A model generated the notes under the pieces. It had not been told where the DNA came from and made no database searches. It saw only the letters and a program-made list of their open reading frames with translations. This document shows, piece by piece, positions 52,913 through 61,981 of a stretch of 64,000 nucleotides of DNA. The translations under genes and the position numbers were made by a program. Numbering within the stretch: position 1 is the first letter of the stretch; each line of letters opens with the position of its first letter. The stretch spans positions 1 to 64,000 of the forward strand of contig CALABS010000024.1 of the NCBI GenBank assembly GCA_937887565.1, in the 5' to 3' direction. This DNA comes from an uncultured Rhodospirillaceae bacterium. GTDB taxonomy: Bacteria; Pseudomonadota; Alphaproteobacteria; Rhodospirillales; Magnetospirillaceae.

Positions 52913-53731
52913 TCAATCCTTGGCGACGGAGATGTCGGGGGCGTCCACCGCCTTCATGCCGACCACGTGGTAGCCGCAATCGACGTGGTGGCATTCGCCC
53001 GACACGCCCGAGGACAGGTCCGACAGCAGATACAGGCCGGCCCCGGCGATGTCCTCCAGCGTCACGTTGCGCTTGAGCGGGCTGTTGTACTGGTTCCACT
53101 TGAGGATATAGCGGAAGTCGCCGATCCCCGAGGCGGCCAGGGTCTTGATGGGACCGGCCGACAGCGCGTTGACGCGAATGTTGTCGCCGCCCAGGTCGAC
53201 GGCCAGATAGCGGACCGACGCCTCCAGCGCCGCCTTGGCGACGCCCATCACGTTGTAGTGGGGCATCACCCGCTCGGCCCCGTAATAGGTGAGGGTGACG
53301 AGCGAGCCGCCGTCGGGCATCATGGCGGCCGCCCGGCGCGCCACCGAGGTGAAGGAGAAGACCGAGATGTGCATGGTCTTCAGGAAGTTGTCGAGGCTGG
53401 TGTCGGCGTAGCGGCCGCGCAGTTCCTCCTTGTCGGAGTACCCGATGGCATGCACCACGAAATCCAGCTTGCCCCACCTCTTCTCGAGTTCGGCGAACGC
53501 CGCGTCGATGGACGCCTCGTCGCTGACGTCGCAGGGCAGCACGATGTCGGAGCCGATGGACTCGGCCAGCGGCCGCACCCGCTTCTCCAGCGCCTCGCCC
53601 TGGTAGGTGAAGGCCAACTGGGCGCCATGCCGGGCCGCCGTCTGCGCGATGCCCCAGGCGATGGAGCGATCGTTGGCGACACCCATGACAAGACCCTTCT
53701 TGCCGGCCATCAGGGGAGTGGGAGCGGTCAT
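52913..53731 (-). CDS. fabI: Enoyl-[acyl-carrier-protein] reductase (NADH)
   Basis: A 272-residue enoyl-ACP reductase completing each cycle of fatty-acid elongation. It has the atypical SDR start GKKGLVMGVANDRSIAWGIAQ (about residues 10-30) and the catalytic Tyr-x6-Lys in HYNVMGVAK (about 158-166), the FabI pattern. The triclosan-binding region PLKRNVTLEDIAGA is present. The Met at 53731 is chosen because the conserved start begins there. A sigma-70-like promoter (53782-53809) lies about 50 bases upstream. Confidence 0.95.
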   Translation of the reverse strand: MTAPTPLMAGKKGLVMGVANDRSIAWGIAQTAARHGAQLAFTYQGEALEKRVRPLAESIGSDIVLPCDVSDEASIDAAFAELEKRWGKLDFVVHAIGYSDKEELRGRYADTSLDNFLKTMHISVFSFTSVARRAAAMMPDGGSLVTLTYYGAERVMPHYNVMGVAKAALEASVRYLAVDLGGDNIRVNALSAGPIKTLAASGIGDFRYILKWNQYNSPLKRNVTLEDIAGAGLYLLSDLSSGVSGECHHVDCGYHVVGMKAVDAPDISVAKD

Positions 53732-53781
53732 GCGGTTCCTCTTGTTTCGGATGATGCGCGAAGGCCTCGAAAGGCGGGCGC

Positions 53782-53809
53782 ATCCTACACGAAACGGCCA
53801 ATAGGGCAA
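53782..53809 (-). promoter_or_regulatory. Putative promoter of fabI
   Basis: On the minus strand, TTGCCC (53804-53809) and TAGGAT (53782-53787) are separated by 16 bases, leaving a leader of about 45 bases before the fabI ATG. Similarity to the sigma-70 consensus is moderate. Confidence 0.4.
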
Positions 53810-53850
53810 AGGTCGGATGGCGCAACCGTGACGGTCGGGAGAACCAGGCC

Positions 53851-55086
53851 ATGAATGCCGGGAGATTGAAGCCGAAAGCGCTGGCCGCCTGGGGACTCGC
53901 CCGCTACGTGGCGCGGCGGTTCCAGCGCGACGGCGCCTCGCGCATGGCGGCCTCGCTCAGCTACACCTCGCTGCTGTCGCTGGTGCCGCTGATGGCCATC
54001 GCCCTGGCCATGCTGGCGGCCTTTCCGGTCTTCGACGACATCCGCGCCCAGATCCAGGGCTGGGTGTTCCAGAACTTCGTCCCCGCCGTCGGCGAGGTGG
54101 TGCAAAAGCAGGTGACGCGCTTCATCGCCAATGCCGGCAAGCTGACGGCGGCCGGGGTGGTCGGACTGGCGCTCACGGCCATCATGCTGTTGGTCACCAT
54201 CGAGGGCGCCATGAACGCGGTGTTCCGGGTCGCCCGCGACCGGTCGCCCCTGTCCAGGCTGCTGGTCTATTGGACCGTGGTGACGCTGGGGCCGCTGCTG
54301 ATCGGCCTCAGCCTGTCCCTGCAGGGCTACCTGACGGCGGCCAGCCGTTGGGCGGTGGGAAAGGCCAACGTGCCGTTGGCGACCATGCCGGTCCCGACGC
54401 TGCTGTCGATCGTCGCCTTCACCGTCCTCTACATGGCGGTGCCCAACCGGCGGGTGCGGGCCATGGACGCGCTGATCGGCGGCGTCGCCGCCGGTCTGCT
54501 GTTCGCGGCGCTGCGCTGGGGATTCGGCCTCTACGTCACCAGTTCCGGCGCCTACACCAACGTCTACGGCGCGGTGGCGGCGGTGCCGATCTTCCTGTTC
54601 TGGATGTTCCTGTCGTGGACGGCGGTGCTGGTGGGGGCCGAGATCACCGCCGCCCTGCCCGAATGGCGGGCCGGCTACCACGAGGCCGACCGTCGCGCCC
54701 AGGGGGCGCGGCGGCTGACCCTGGCGCTGGAACTGCTGTCGATCCTCCACGCCGCCGCCCGCGAGGGCAAGGGCGGGGTCTCCCGCGCCGCGCTGCTGGA
54801 GCGCACCGCGGTCGCCGAGCGCGACCTGCTGCCGGTGCTCCGCAAGCTGGTCGAGACCCATTTCGCCGCCCCGACGCGCGGCCGCCGCTACCTGCTCGGC
54901 CGCGACCTCGATACCGCCACCCTCGACGACCTCGTCCGCGCCCTCGAACTCGATCTGGCGCTCGACGACGACGTCGCCACCACGGCTGCGTGGCGGCGGG
55001 CGGTCGAGGACCGCATCGACGCCGCGCGGACGGCGTCGCGCGAAAGGCTGGAGACGCCGCTGGCGACCCTGCTGCATCCCGGGTAA
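53851..55086 (+). CDS. YihY/virulence factor BrkB family membrane protein
   Basis: A 411-residue inner-membrane protein with a YihY/BrkB domain of about six transmembrane segments (about residues 35-270), showing ASLSYTSLLSLVPLMAIALAM, AMNAVFRV and GAYTNVYGAVAAVPIFLFWMFLSW. The remaining 130 residues are cytoplasmic and resemble a winged-helix module (about 285-405, with ALLERTAVAERDLLPVLRKLVETHFAA), as in the long members of this family. The older annotation as ribonuclease BN is not supported for YihY proteins. Function uncertain. Confidence 0.9.
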   Translation: MNAGRLKPKALAAWGLARYVARRFQRDGASRMAASLSYTSLLSLVPLMAIALAMLAAFPVFDDIRAQIQGWVFQNFVPAVGEVVQKQVTRFIANAGKLTAAGVVGLALTAIMLLVTIEGAMNAVFRVARDRSPLSRLLVYWTVVTLGPLLIGLSLSLQGYLTAASRWAVGKANVPLATMPVPTLLSIVAFTVLYMAVPNRRVRAMDALIGGVAAGLLFAALRWGFGLYVTSSGAYTNVYGAVAAVPIFLFWMFLSWTAVLVGAEITAALPEWRAGYHEADRRAQGARRLTLALELLSILHAAAREGKGGVSRAALLERTAVAERDLLPVLRKLVETHFAAPTRGRRYLLGRDLDTATLDDLVRALELDLALDDDVATTAAWRRAVEDRIDAARTASRERLETPLATLLHPG

Positions 55087-55154
55087 GCACCCGACATCAA
55101 GCCGTTACAAAGTGGTGCTATGATCGTGCCCATCAGCCTCGAGAGGAGGACACC

Positions 55155-55493
55155 ATGTCTCTTCGCACATCCATCGGGCCGGTCGCGGTCGCGATCGCCT
55201 TCCTGGCCCTGGGCCCGACGCTCGCCGCCGCGCAGGAGACGGTGCGCGGCCAGCAGTTGATGACCGAACAGGAGCGCCTGCAGCAGCGCCTGGAAATGCG
55301 CAACGCCACCACCGACGCCGAACGCGAGGCCATCCGCCAGCGCCAGCAGGAAGAGATGGAAAAGCGCGCCCAGGAACAGGGCGTCAAGCTTCAGCACGAA
55401 AGCGGGCCGGCGGGCCGCGCGCTCGGAACCGGCCAGGGACAAGGACAGGGCCTGGGGCGCGGCCAGGGACGCGGCCCAGGCGGCGGGCGCTGA
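55155..55493 (+). CDS. Small secreted Gln/Glu/Arg-rich protein
   Basis: A 112-residue protein with a signal peptide (about residues 1-26, ending AAAQE) and a mature part made of charged helix (QEEMEKRAQEQG) and a Gly/Gln/Arg tail (GTGQGQGQGLGRGQGRGP). GAGAGGAGG gives a good ribosome site. No family recognised. The charged helix may form a coiled coil; the tail looks disordered. It is convergent with dnaJ-like gene 55500-56408, with six bases between stops. Confidence 0.7.
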   Translation: MSLRTSIGPVAVAIAFLALGPTLAAAQETVRGQQLMTEQERLQQRLEMRNATTDAEREAIRQRQQEEMEKRAQEQGVKLQHESGPAGRALGTGQGQGQGLGRGQGRGPGGGR

Positions 55494-55499
55494 CGGCGG

Positions 55500-56408
55500 T
55501 TAGGCCATCCCCGCCTTGGCGCGCGGGTCGTAGCCGTTGCGGGCGCCCCATTTCTCGACCAGCTTGCGGAATTCGGCGTCGCCCTCGGGCAGCATGACCT
55601 TGAGCGTCACCAACTGGTCGCCGCGCGCCGCCGGGGTGGGGATGCCCTTGCCCTTCAGCCGCAGCACGGTGCCGGTGTTGGAGCCCGGCGGCACGGTGAC
55701 CGCCACCTTGCCGTCGATGGTGGGCACGGTGATCTTGCCGCCCAGCACCGCCTCCTGGACGCTGACCGGAACCTCGACCAGCACGTCGCGGTCGCGGCGG
55801 GTGAAATAGGGATGCGGCTCGACCGCGATGTCCACGAAGGCGTCGCCGGCCGGCGCGCCGGGATGGCCCTGGCCCTTCAGGCGCAGGGTCTGGCCGTCGG
55901 TGGTGGCCGGCGGAATGCGCACGTCGATGGTCTTGCCGGTGGACAGGCTCACCCGGCGCGAGCAACCCAACGCGGCATCGACGAACCCCACCGACACCGG
56001 ATGGCGGGAATCGGCACCCCTGACCCTGGGAGGCTCCTCGGGATCGTCGGTCCAGTGGCTGGTGCGGGCGCGGGCCTTGCGGCGCATCATCTCGGCCAGG
56101 ATGTCGTCGACGCCGCCGTCGAAACCGAAGCCGGTGCGGGTCCCCCGGCCGCCGCCGGCGTGGGAGCGCCACGCCCGCCGCCGAGGCGCCCCGGTGGCGT
56201 CGATCTCGCCGCGATCGTACTGGCCCCGCTTCCCGGCGTCGGACAGGAAATCATAGGCGGCACTGGCCTCCTTGAAGCGTTCCTCGGATCGCTTGTCGCC
56301 GGGATTGACGTCCGGATGCAGCTCGCGCGCCAGCTTGCGGTAGGCTTGCTTGATCTCGTCGGCGGTGGCGGTTCGCGCCACCCCCAGGACCTCGTAGGGA
56401 TCCTTCAC
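55500..56408 (-). CDS. DnaJ-domain co-chaperone (CbpA-like)
   Basis: A 302-residue protein with an N-terminal J domain (about residues 3-68) including the HPD motif at 31-33 that stimulates DnaK. The Gly-rich and Arg-rich linker is followed by the two C-terminal beta domains (about 135-290) with HPVSVGFVDAALGCSRRVSL and RLKGQGHPG. The zinc-finger region of DnaJ is missing, so it belongs to the CbpA/DjlA-like type B group. Length is normal. Confidence 0.92.
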   Translation of the reverse strand: MKDPYEVLGVARTATADEIKQAYRKLARELHPDVNPGDKRSEERFKEASAAYDFLSDAGKRGQYDRGEIDATGAPRRRAWRSHAGGGRGTRTGFGFDGGVDDILAEMMRRKARARTSHWTDDPEEPPRVRGADSRHPVSVGFVDAALGCSRRVSLSTGKTIDVRIPPATTDGQTLRLKGQGHPGAPAGDAFVDIAVEPHPYFTRRDRDVLVEVPVSVQEAVLGGKITVPTIDGKVAVTVPPGSNTGTVLRLKGKGIPTPAARGDQLVTLKVMLPEGDAEFRKLVEKWGARNGYDPRAKAGMA

Positions 56409-56431
56409 CTGTTCGTCCCCGCCTGAAGAAA

Positions 56432-56468
56432 AAGGGCGGCCGCCCGTGCGGGCGCCGCCCTTCCCTTT
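56432..56468 (-). terminator. Bidirectional terminator
   Basis: A stem of 8 bp (AAGGGCGG with CCGCCCTT) continues into an inner CGCCCG / CGGGCG stem. The 5' side has a run of A and the 3' side a run of T (CCCTTTTTC on the minus strand), so it can end transcription of the glycine-zipper gene and of any plus-strand readthrough. Confidence 0.75.
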
Positions 56469-56490
56469 TGCCAGATTTCCGCCGGATGCG

Positions 56491-56979
56491 CTACTTCACC
56501 ACCTTCCAGGTGCCGTCGGCCTGACGGCAGGCGGTGCCGTAGGCGCGCTCGGTCTGGCCGTCGATGGTGACGGTGGTCTGGTACTCGCGGCAGGGCTGGC
56601 TGCCCTCGTCGTAGTAGGTGCGGGTGGGAGTCACGGTGCCGGAATGCCCGCTGTCGGGATTGTTCCACGCCACCGGCTGGCCGCTGGGCGCGGTCTCGAA
56701 CGCGGTCTGGCCGGCGCGGCCGGCGGCGGCCTGGTCGGCCTTGTCCAGCGACTTGCCCACTTCCGAGCCGACATAGGCGCCGAGCAGGGTGCCCAGGGCG
56801 GTGGCGGCCAACTGGCCGGTGCCCTTGCCGAACTGGGCGCCGGCCACCGCGCCGCCGATGCCGCCGAGGATGGCGCCGCCGGTTTGCTTGGTGCCCATGT
56901 CGCTGTTGGCGCAGCCGGCCAGCAGGCCGGCGGCCAGGGTAAAGGGAATGACTTTTCGTGCGATCGCGTTCATGTCCAT
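56491..56979 (-). CDS. Glycine-zipper 2TM lipoprotein
   Basis: A 162-residue lipoprotein. The lipobox LLAGC is at about residues 19-23. A glycine zipper (GGAILGGIGGAVAGAQFGKGTGQ, about residues 34-56) and a second hydrophobic Gly segment follow, the Rick_17kDa surface-antigen type. The C-terminal part holds CREYQTTVTIDGQ and ACRQADGTWKV. Outer-membrane anchoring is inferred. It has its own promoter region and a terminator immediately downstream. Confidence 0.88.
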   Translation of the reverse strand: MDMNAIARKVIPFTLAAGLLAGCANSDMGTKQTGGAILGGIGGAVAGAQFGKGTGQLAATALGTLLGAYVGSEVGKSLDKADQAAAGRAGQTAFETAPSGQPVAWNNPDSGHSGTVTPTRTYYDEGSQPCREYQTTVTIDGQTERAYGTACRQADGTWKVVK

Positions 56980-57115
56980 CTGCCCAAGTCAGGGAGCTAA
57001 GGGTGAAGGTAGTACGGAAATTGGGCTTTTTCTGGGCGCCCCGTCGGGATAGAAACACCCCGGACCCGCGCCAGGTTACCCTACCCGCCCTCAAATCGCC
57101 ATCGGACGCATCGCC

Positions 57116-57703
57116 ATGCCCTCGATTCCCGCCGACCCCTATCAGCTGTTCTCCGACTGGATGGCCGAGGCTGGACGTTCGGAACCCAACGACCCCAACG
57201 CCATGGCCATCGCCACCGCCGACGCCCAGGGCCGGCCGTCGGTGCGGATGGTGCTGCTGAAGGGCTGGGACGCGCGCGGCTTCGTGTTCTACACCAACCT
57301 GGAAAGCCGCAAGGGCGGCGAGATCGCCGCCAATCCCCACGGCGCCCTGTGCATTCACTGGAAGAGCCTGAGGCGCCAGATCCGCGCCGAGGGCGCCTTG
57401 GAGCGGGTCGGCGACGACGAGGCCGACGCCTATTTCGCCACCCGCGCACGGGCCAGCCAGATCGGCGCCTGGGCGTCGCGGCAGTCGCGGCCGCTGACCG
57501 CCCGCTTCGAGCTCGAACGCCGCGTCGGCGAGTTCGCCGCGAAATTCGGGCTGGGTCCGGTCCCACGGCCGGCGCACTGGTCCGGCTTCCGCCTGGTTCC
57601 CGAACGCATCGAGTTCTGGCACGATCGACCCTTCCGGTTGCACGACCGTTTCGCCTATCATCGCGACGGCGACGGGTGGCGCGTGGACCACCTTTACCCC
57701 TGA
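57116..57703 (+). CDS. pdxH: Pyridoxamine/pyridoxine 5'-phosphate oxidase
   Basis: A 195-residue FMN enzyme making pyridoxal phosphate. It has the family signature RPSVRMVLLKGWDARGFVFYTNLESRKGGEIAANP (about residues 40-75) and the C-terminal EFWHDRPFRLHDRFAYHRD. Length is normal. It is followed eight bases later by the CDF metal transporter gene, so the two are co-transcribed. Confidence 0.95.
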   Translation: MPSIPADPYQLFSDWMAEAGRSEPNDPNAMAIATADAQGRPSVRMVLLKGWDARGFVFYTNLESRKGGEIAANPHGALCIHWKSLRRQIRAEGALERVGDDEADAYFATRARASQIGAWASRQSRPLTARFELERRVGEFAAKFGLGPVPRPAHWSGFRLVPERIEFWHDRPFRLHDRFAYHRDGDGWRVDHLYP

Positions 57704-57711
57704 CGGACGCC

Positions 57712-58638
57712 ATGACCGCCGACCAGGCCCCCGAAAGCGGCAACGGACACGACAGCGGCACCCTGATGCGCTGGGCCACCTATGCCTCGGTGGCGACGGC
57801 GGCGACGCTGATCGTGGCCAAGGTGGCTGCGTGGGCGATGACCGGGTCGGTGGCGCTGCTGTCCACGCTCATTGATTCGGCGCTGGACGCGGCGGCGTCG
57901 CTGGTCAACCTGTGGGCGGTCAGCCATGCCCTCACCCCCGCCGACAACGAGCACCGCTTCGGCCATGGCAAGGCCGAGCCGCTGGCCGGCCTGGGCCAGG
58001 CGGCGTTCATCCTGGGATCGGGGGGGCTGCTGCTGATCGAGGCGGCCGATCGCTTCTTCCATCCCGTCACGGTTCAGCGCGGCGAGATCGGCATCGCCGT
58101 GATGGTGTTCAGCGTGGTGGTGACGCTGGCGCTGGTGCGGTTCCAGAAATACGTGGTGGCGCAGACCTCGTCGGTGGCCATCTCGGCCGATTCCCTGCAT
58201 TACGCCGGCGACGTGCTGATCAACGGCAGCGTCATCCTCTCGCTGGGGATCGTGATGACGGTGGGCTGGACCTGGATCGATCCGCTGTTCGCGGTCGGTA
58301 TCGCCGGCTACCTGATGTGGAACGCCTGGCAGATCGCCCGGCAGTCCTTCGACATGCTGATGGACCGCGAACTGCCCGACGACGATCGCGAGCGGATTCG
58401 CGGCATCGCCCGCGCCCATCCCGAGGTGCTCGACCTGCACGACCTGCGCACCCGCCTGTCGGGGCAGCAGGGGTTCATCCAGCTGCATCTGGAACTCGAC
58501 GCCAACCTGCCGCTGTACAAGGCCCACGACATCGCCGATTCGGTGGAAAAGGCCATCATGGACGCCTTCCCCAATTTCGAGGTCATCATCCACCAGGACC
58601 CGGCCGGCCTGCGCGAGGAACACCCCCGGTTCGGGTGA
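57712..58638 (+). CDS. Cation diffusion facilitator (FieF-like)
   Basis: A 308-residue divalent-metal/H+ antiporter of the CDF family, inner membrane. Six transmembrane segments are visible; metal-site residues are in STLIDSALDAAAS (two Asp) and in HYAGDVLINGS (His and Asp, the second pair). A C-terminal cytoplasmic ferredoxin-like domain follows from about residue 210, with DLHDLRTRLSGQQ and HQDPAG at the end. Relatives export zinc and iron. The start MTADQAP follows the pdxH stop; longer versions read across pdxH. Confidence 0.92.
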   Translation: MTADQAPESGNGHDSGTLMRWATYASVATAATLIVAKVAAWAMTGSVALLSTLIDSALDAAASLVNLWAVSHALTPADNEHRFGHGKAEPLAGLGQAAFILGSGGLLLIEAADRFFHPVTVQRGEIGIAVMVFSVVVTLALVRFQKYVVAQTSSVAISADSLHYAGDVLINGSVILSLGIVMTVGWTWIDPLFAVGIAGYLMWNAWQIARQSFDMLMDRELPDDDRERIRGIARAHPEVLDLHDLRTRLSGQQGFIQLHLELDANLPLYKAHDIADSVEKAIMDAFPNFEVIIHQDPAGLREEHPRFG

Positions 58639-58657
58639 TCGCTCGTACTGCCCGGTT

Positions 58658-59140
58658 TCAGTCCTCGCTGCCACCGCCGATGGCGGCCAGGGCCTTGGCC
58701 AGATCCTGCACGCGGTGCCGGACCTCGGGGTCGGGAATGCGGTAATAGGCCCGCACAAGCTCCAGCGTCTCGCGCTGGACCATCACATCGTCGAAGGCGA
58801 CGGGCGGGTCCTCGGTGGCGTGGACCATGTGCCGAGGGCTGGCGGCCTGGGTGTCGTCCGACATCTCCTCGAAGAAATAGCTGACCGGAACCTCGAGCAC
58901 CCGCGCCAGGTCGAACAGGCGGCTGGCGCCAACGCGGTTGGCGCCGCGCTCGTACTTCTGGACCTGCTGGAAGGTCAGGCCCAAGAGCTCGCCCAATCGT
59001 TCCTGGCTCATCCCCATCAGCGTCCGCCGCAGCCGCACCCGGCCGCCCACGTGCACGTCGATGGGATTGGGCAGGCCCGACGGGGTCCGCCCCCGGCTGG
59101 CCCGACGGGAAACACTGGTCTTGCGTGCGGCTTCGGTCAT
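58658..59140 (-). CDS. XRE-family transcriptional regulator
   Basis: A 160-residue regulator with a Cro/C1 helix-turn-helix at about residues 33-88 (LRRTLMGMSQERLGELLGLTFQQVQKYERGANRVG) and a C-terminal helical region (ETLELVRAYYRIPDPEVRHRVQDLAKAL). This arrangement is common among Alphaproteobacteria. The ATG at 59140 gives a natural start; the longer version includes non-coding promoter sequence. Targets are unknown. Confidence 0.88.
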   Translation of the reverse strand: MTEAARKTSVSRRASRGRTPSGLPNPIDVHVGGRVRLRRTLMGMSQERLGELLGLTFQQVQKYERGANRVGASRLFDLARVLEVPVSYFFEEMSDDTQAASPRHMVHATEDPPVAFDDVMVQRETLELVRAYYRIPDPEVRHRVQDLAKALAAIGGGSED

Positions 59141-59313
59141 GGTCGTCGTCCCTGCGATGGCCGCCTCCTGGTGATCAAGCGCACAATTGGCGGTTGATCG
59201 GCCGATGGGCGCGATCGGATTTACCACGCAGGATAGCGTCGTCGAATGGTTGTGAACAGAGGGGTCAACGGTCGCCGGATTATCGGATTTCCACGATGGC
59301 GGGCGCGCCAACG

Positions 59314-59343
59314 AAAAACGCCCCCGCCGTCATGGCGGGGGCG
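59314..59343 (-). terminator. Rho-independent terminator of ndk
   Basis: A perfect 10-bp stem (59319-59328 with 59334-59343) with a 5-base loop is followed on the minus strand by a T run, 25 bases after the ndk stop. Confidence 0.85.
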
Positions 59344-59368
59344 TCGCGTCAGGCCGCGGTGCCTGAAA

Positions 59369-59791
59369 TCAGCCGACGATCTCGCACTGCGAGAAGAAGA
59401 AGGCGATCTCGATGGCGGCATTCTCGGCGCTGTCCGACCCATGGACCGAGTTGGCCTCGACCGACTCGGCGAAGTCGGCGCGGATGGTGCCGGGGGCTGC
59501 GTTGGCCGGATTGGTGGCGCCCATGATCTCGCGGTTCTTGGTGACGGCGTCGGCGCCCTCCAGGACCTGGACCACGACCGGGCCGGAGATCATGAAGGCG
59601 ACGAGATCGTTGAAGAACGAGCGCTCCTTGTGGACCGCATAGAAGCCCTCGGCCTGCTCCTTGGTCAGGCGGAGACGCTTCTGCGCGACGATGCGCAGGC
59701 CGTTCTCCTCGAAACGGGCATTGATCTTGCCGGTCAGGTTGCGGCGGGTCGCGTCCGGCTTGATGATCGACAGAGTGCGTTGGTTAGCCAT
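59369..59791 (-). CDS. ndk: Nucleoside diphosphate kinase
   Basis: A 140-residue enzyme that phosphorylates nucleoside diphosphates from ATP. The catalytic His is in NSVHGSDS (about residue 117), with ERTLSIIKPDATRRN-type start and GATNPANAAPGTIRADFA before it. Length is normal. The start ANQRTLS follows a GAAAGGAA-type site; the longer version is not supported. Confidence 0.96.
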   Translation of the reverse strand: MANQRTLSIIKPDATRRNLTGKINARFEENGLRIVAQKRLRLTKEQAEGFYAVHKERSFFNDLVAFMISGPVVVQVLEGADAVTKNREIMGATNPANAAPGTIRADFAESVEANSVHGSDSAENAAIEIAFFFSQCEIVG

Positions 59792-59988
59792 GTGGTCGAA
59801 TTCCTTTCGGCGGTTGCTCGCGGCGCCTCTCGGACGAACGAAGACCAGGGCGGGGCGCATGCGCGTATCCCCCCGCGCGGCCGCCGCTCGGGGGACGCGG
59901 GGTTATAACGCCAACGCCGCGCGGTGGCAACCGGGTGTTTGGGCAGGGGGTGGCACTGGCGCGCCCGCCATGCTAGACAGGCGGCCCC

Positions 59989-61869
59989 ATGCTGCACGTC
60001 AACGATCTCGTCTTCCGCTACGGCGGCCGGACCCTGTTCGACCAAGCCACCGTCCACGTGGCCGGCGGCCAGCGCGTCGGCCTGGTGGGCCGCAACGGCG
60101 CCGGCAAGTCGACCCTGTTCAAGCTGATCCTGGGCGAACTGCACCCCGACGGCGGCTCGGTGACGGTGCGGGCCCGCGCCCGCGTCGGCCGGGTGGCGCA
60201 GGAGGCCCCCGAGGGCGATGCCACGCTGATCGCCTGCGTCCTGGCCGCCGACACCGAACGTGCCGCCCTGCTGGCCGAGGAGGAGACCTGCTCCGACGGC
60301 CACCGCATCGCCGAGATCCACGAGCGCCTGTCCGCCATCGACGCCCACACCGCGCCGGCGCGGGCGGCCGCCATCCTATCGGGCCTGGGCTTCGGCGCCG
60401 AGGCGCAGGCACGGCCGGTGTCGTCGTTCTCGGGCGGCTGGCGCATGCGCGTGGCGCTGGCGGCGGCGCTGTTCTCGACCCCGGAGCTGTTGCTGCTGGA
60501 CGAGCCCACCAACCACCTGGACCTGGAAGCGACGCTGTGGCTGCAGTCCTACCTGGCCACCTATCCCGGCACGCTGGTCGTCATCAGCCACGACCGCGAA
60601 CTGCTGAACGAGGTCTGCCAGCGCATCGTCCATCTGGACCAGGGCCGGCTGGTGGCCTATGGCGGCAATTACGACGCCTTCGAGCGGGTCCGCCGCGAGA
60701 AGATGGACCTGGCCGCCAAGGCCTATACCAAGCAACTGGAGCAGCGGCGCAAGATCCAGGCCTTCATCGACCGCTTCCGCGCCAAGGCCACCAAGGCCGC
60801 CCAGGCCCAGAGCCGCATCAAGATGCTGGAACGGATGGGGCCGGTGGTGCCCGTGGTCGAGGACCGCGCCATGGTCTTCGACTTTCCCGACCCCGACCGG
60901 CTGTCGCCGCCCATCCTCGCCATCGAGAACGGCGCCGCAGGCTATGATGGCCGGCCGGTCCTCAAGGGGCTCGGCTTGCGGATCGACATGGACGACCGCA
61001 TCGCGCTGCTGGGCGCCAACGGCAACGGCAAGTCCACCCTGGCCAAGGTGCTGTCGGGGCGGCTTGCCCTGATGGCGGGCGAGCTGCGCAAGCCGCCCAA
61101 ACTGAAGGTCGGCTATTTCGCCCAGCACCAGACCGACGAGCTGACCCCGTCGCGCACCGCCTTCGATCACATGGCCGATCTGATGAAGGACCTGCCCGAA
61201 TCGAAGGTCCGCGCCCATCTCGGCCGTTTCGGCTTCGAGCAGGAGCGCGCCGACGTCAAGGTCGAGAGCCTGTCGGGCGGCGAGAAGGCGCGCCTTCTGT
61301 TCGCGCTGATGACCCGCGACGCGCCGCATCTGATCATCCTCGACGAACCCACCAACCACCTGGACATCGACGCCCGCGAGGCGCTGGTGGCGGCGCTGAA
61401 CGCCTACGAGGGCGCGGTGGTGCTGGTCAGCCACGACCCGCATCTGGTCGAGCTGGTGGCCGACCGGCTGTGGCTGGTGGCCGATGGCCGCGTCCAGCCC
61501 TTCGACGGCGACATGGGGGCGTATCGCGCCTATCTGCTGGACCGCGCCCGCGAGGCCCGGCGCGGCGGGTCCGCCGACGACCGCCCGGCCGGGACCAGCC
61601 GCAAGGACGAGCGGCGCGCCGCCGCCGAGAGCCGCGCCCAACTGGCCCCCCTGCGCAAGAAGGCCCAGGACGCCGAGAAGCGGCTGGAAAAACTGATGAC
61701 GCGCAAGGCCGCCATCGAGGCGCGGTTGGCCGATCCGTCGCTCTACGGCGGACCCGCCGACAAGGTCACCCAGGCCCAGAAGGACCTGGGCGAGGTGGAG
61801 CGGCTCGTCGCCGAGGCCGAGGCCGACTGGCTGGAGGCCCACGAGGCGCTCGAAGCCGCGCAAGGCTAG
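59989..61869 (+). CDS. ABC-F family ATPase (Uup/YheS-like)
   Basis: A 626-residue cytoplasmic protein with two ABC ATPase domains and no membrane part. Domain 1 (about residues 1-235) has GRNGAGKST and SSFSGGWRMR; domain 2 (about 315-525) has GANGNGKST and SLSGGEKAR, each with LLDEPTNHLD Walker B. The linker contains the KAAQAQSRIKMLERM arm that inserts into the ribosomal E site in ABC-F proteins. A C-terminal coiled coil follows from about residue 560. Such proteins act on stalled ribosomes. Confidence 0.95.
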   Translation: MLHVNDLVFRYGGRTLFDQATVHVAGGQRVGLVGRNGAGKSTLFKLILGELHPDGGSVTVRARARVGRVAQEAPEGDATLIACVLAADTERAALLAEEETCSDGHRIAEIHERLSAIDAHTAPARAAAILSGLGFGAEAQARPVSSFSGGWRMRVALAAALFSTPELLLLDEPTNHLDLEATLWLQSYLATYPGTLVVISHDRELLNEVCQRIVHLDQGRLVAYGGNYDAFERVRREKMDLAAKAYTKQLEQRRKIQAFIDRFRAKATKAAQAQSRIKMLERMGPVVPVVEDRAMVFDFPDPDRLSPPILAIENGAAGYDGRPVLKGLGLRIDMDDRIALLGANGNGKSTLAKVLSGRLALMAGELRKPPKLKVGYFAQHQTDELTPSRTAFDHMADLMKDLPESKVRAHLGRFGFEQERADVKVESLSGGEKARLLFALMTRDAPHLIILDEPTNHLDIDAREALVAALNAYEGAVVLVSHDPHLVELVADRLWLVADGRVQPFDGDMGAYRAYLLDRAREARRGGSADDRPAGTSRKDERRAAAESRAQLAPLRKKAQDAEKRLEKLMTRKAAIEARLADPSLYGGPADKVTQAQKDLGEVERLVAEAEADWLEAHEALEAAQG

Positions 61870-61981
61870 CGGCGGCCCGCCTCGCGCGCTTGGGACCCGA
61901 GCGGCCGGGAAGAACCACCAGGCTTTCCCGTTACCTCCGGTTGGTATAGCCTGCTGGCCGACCTGATCACCGAGGACGGCC

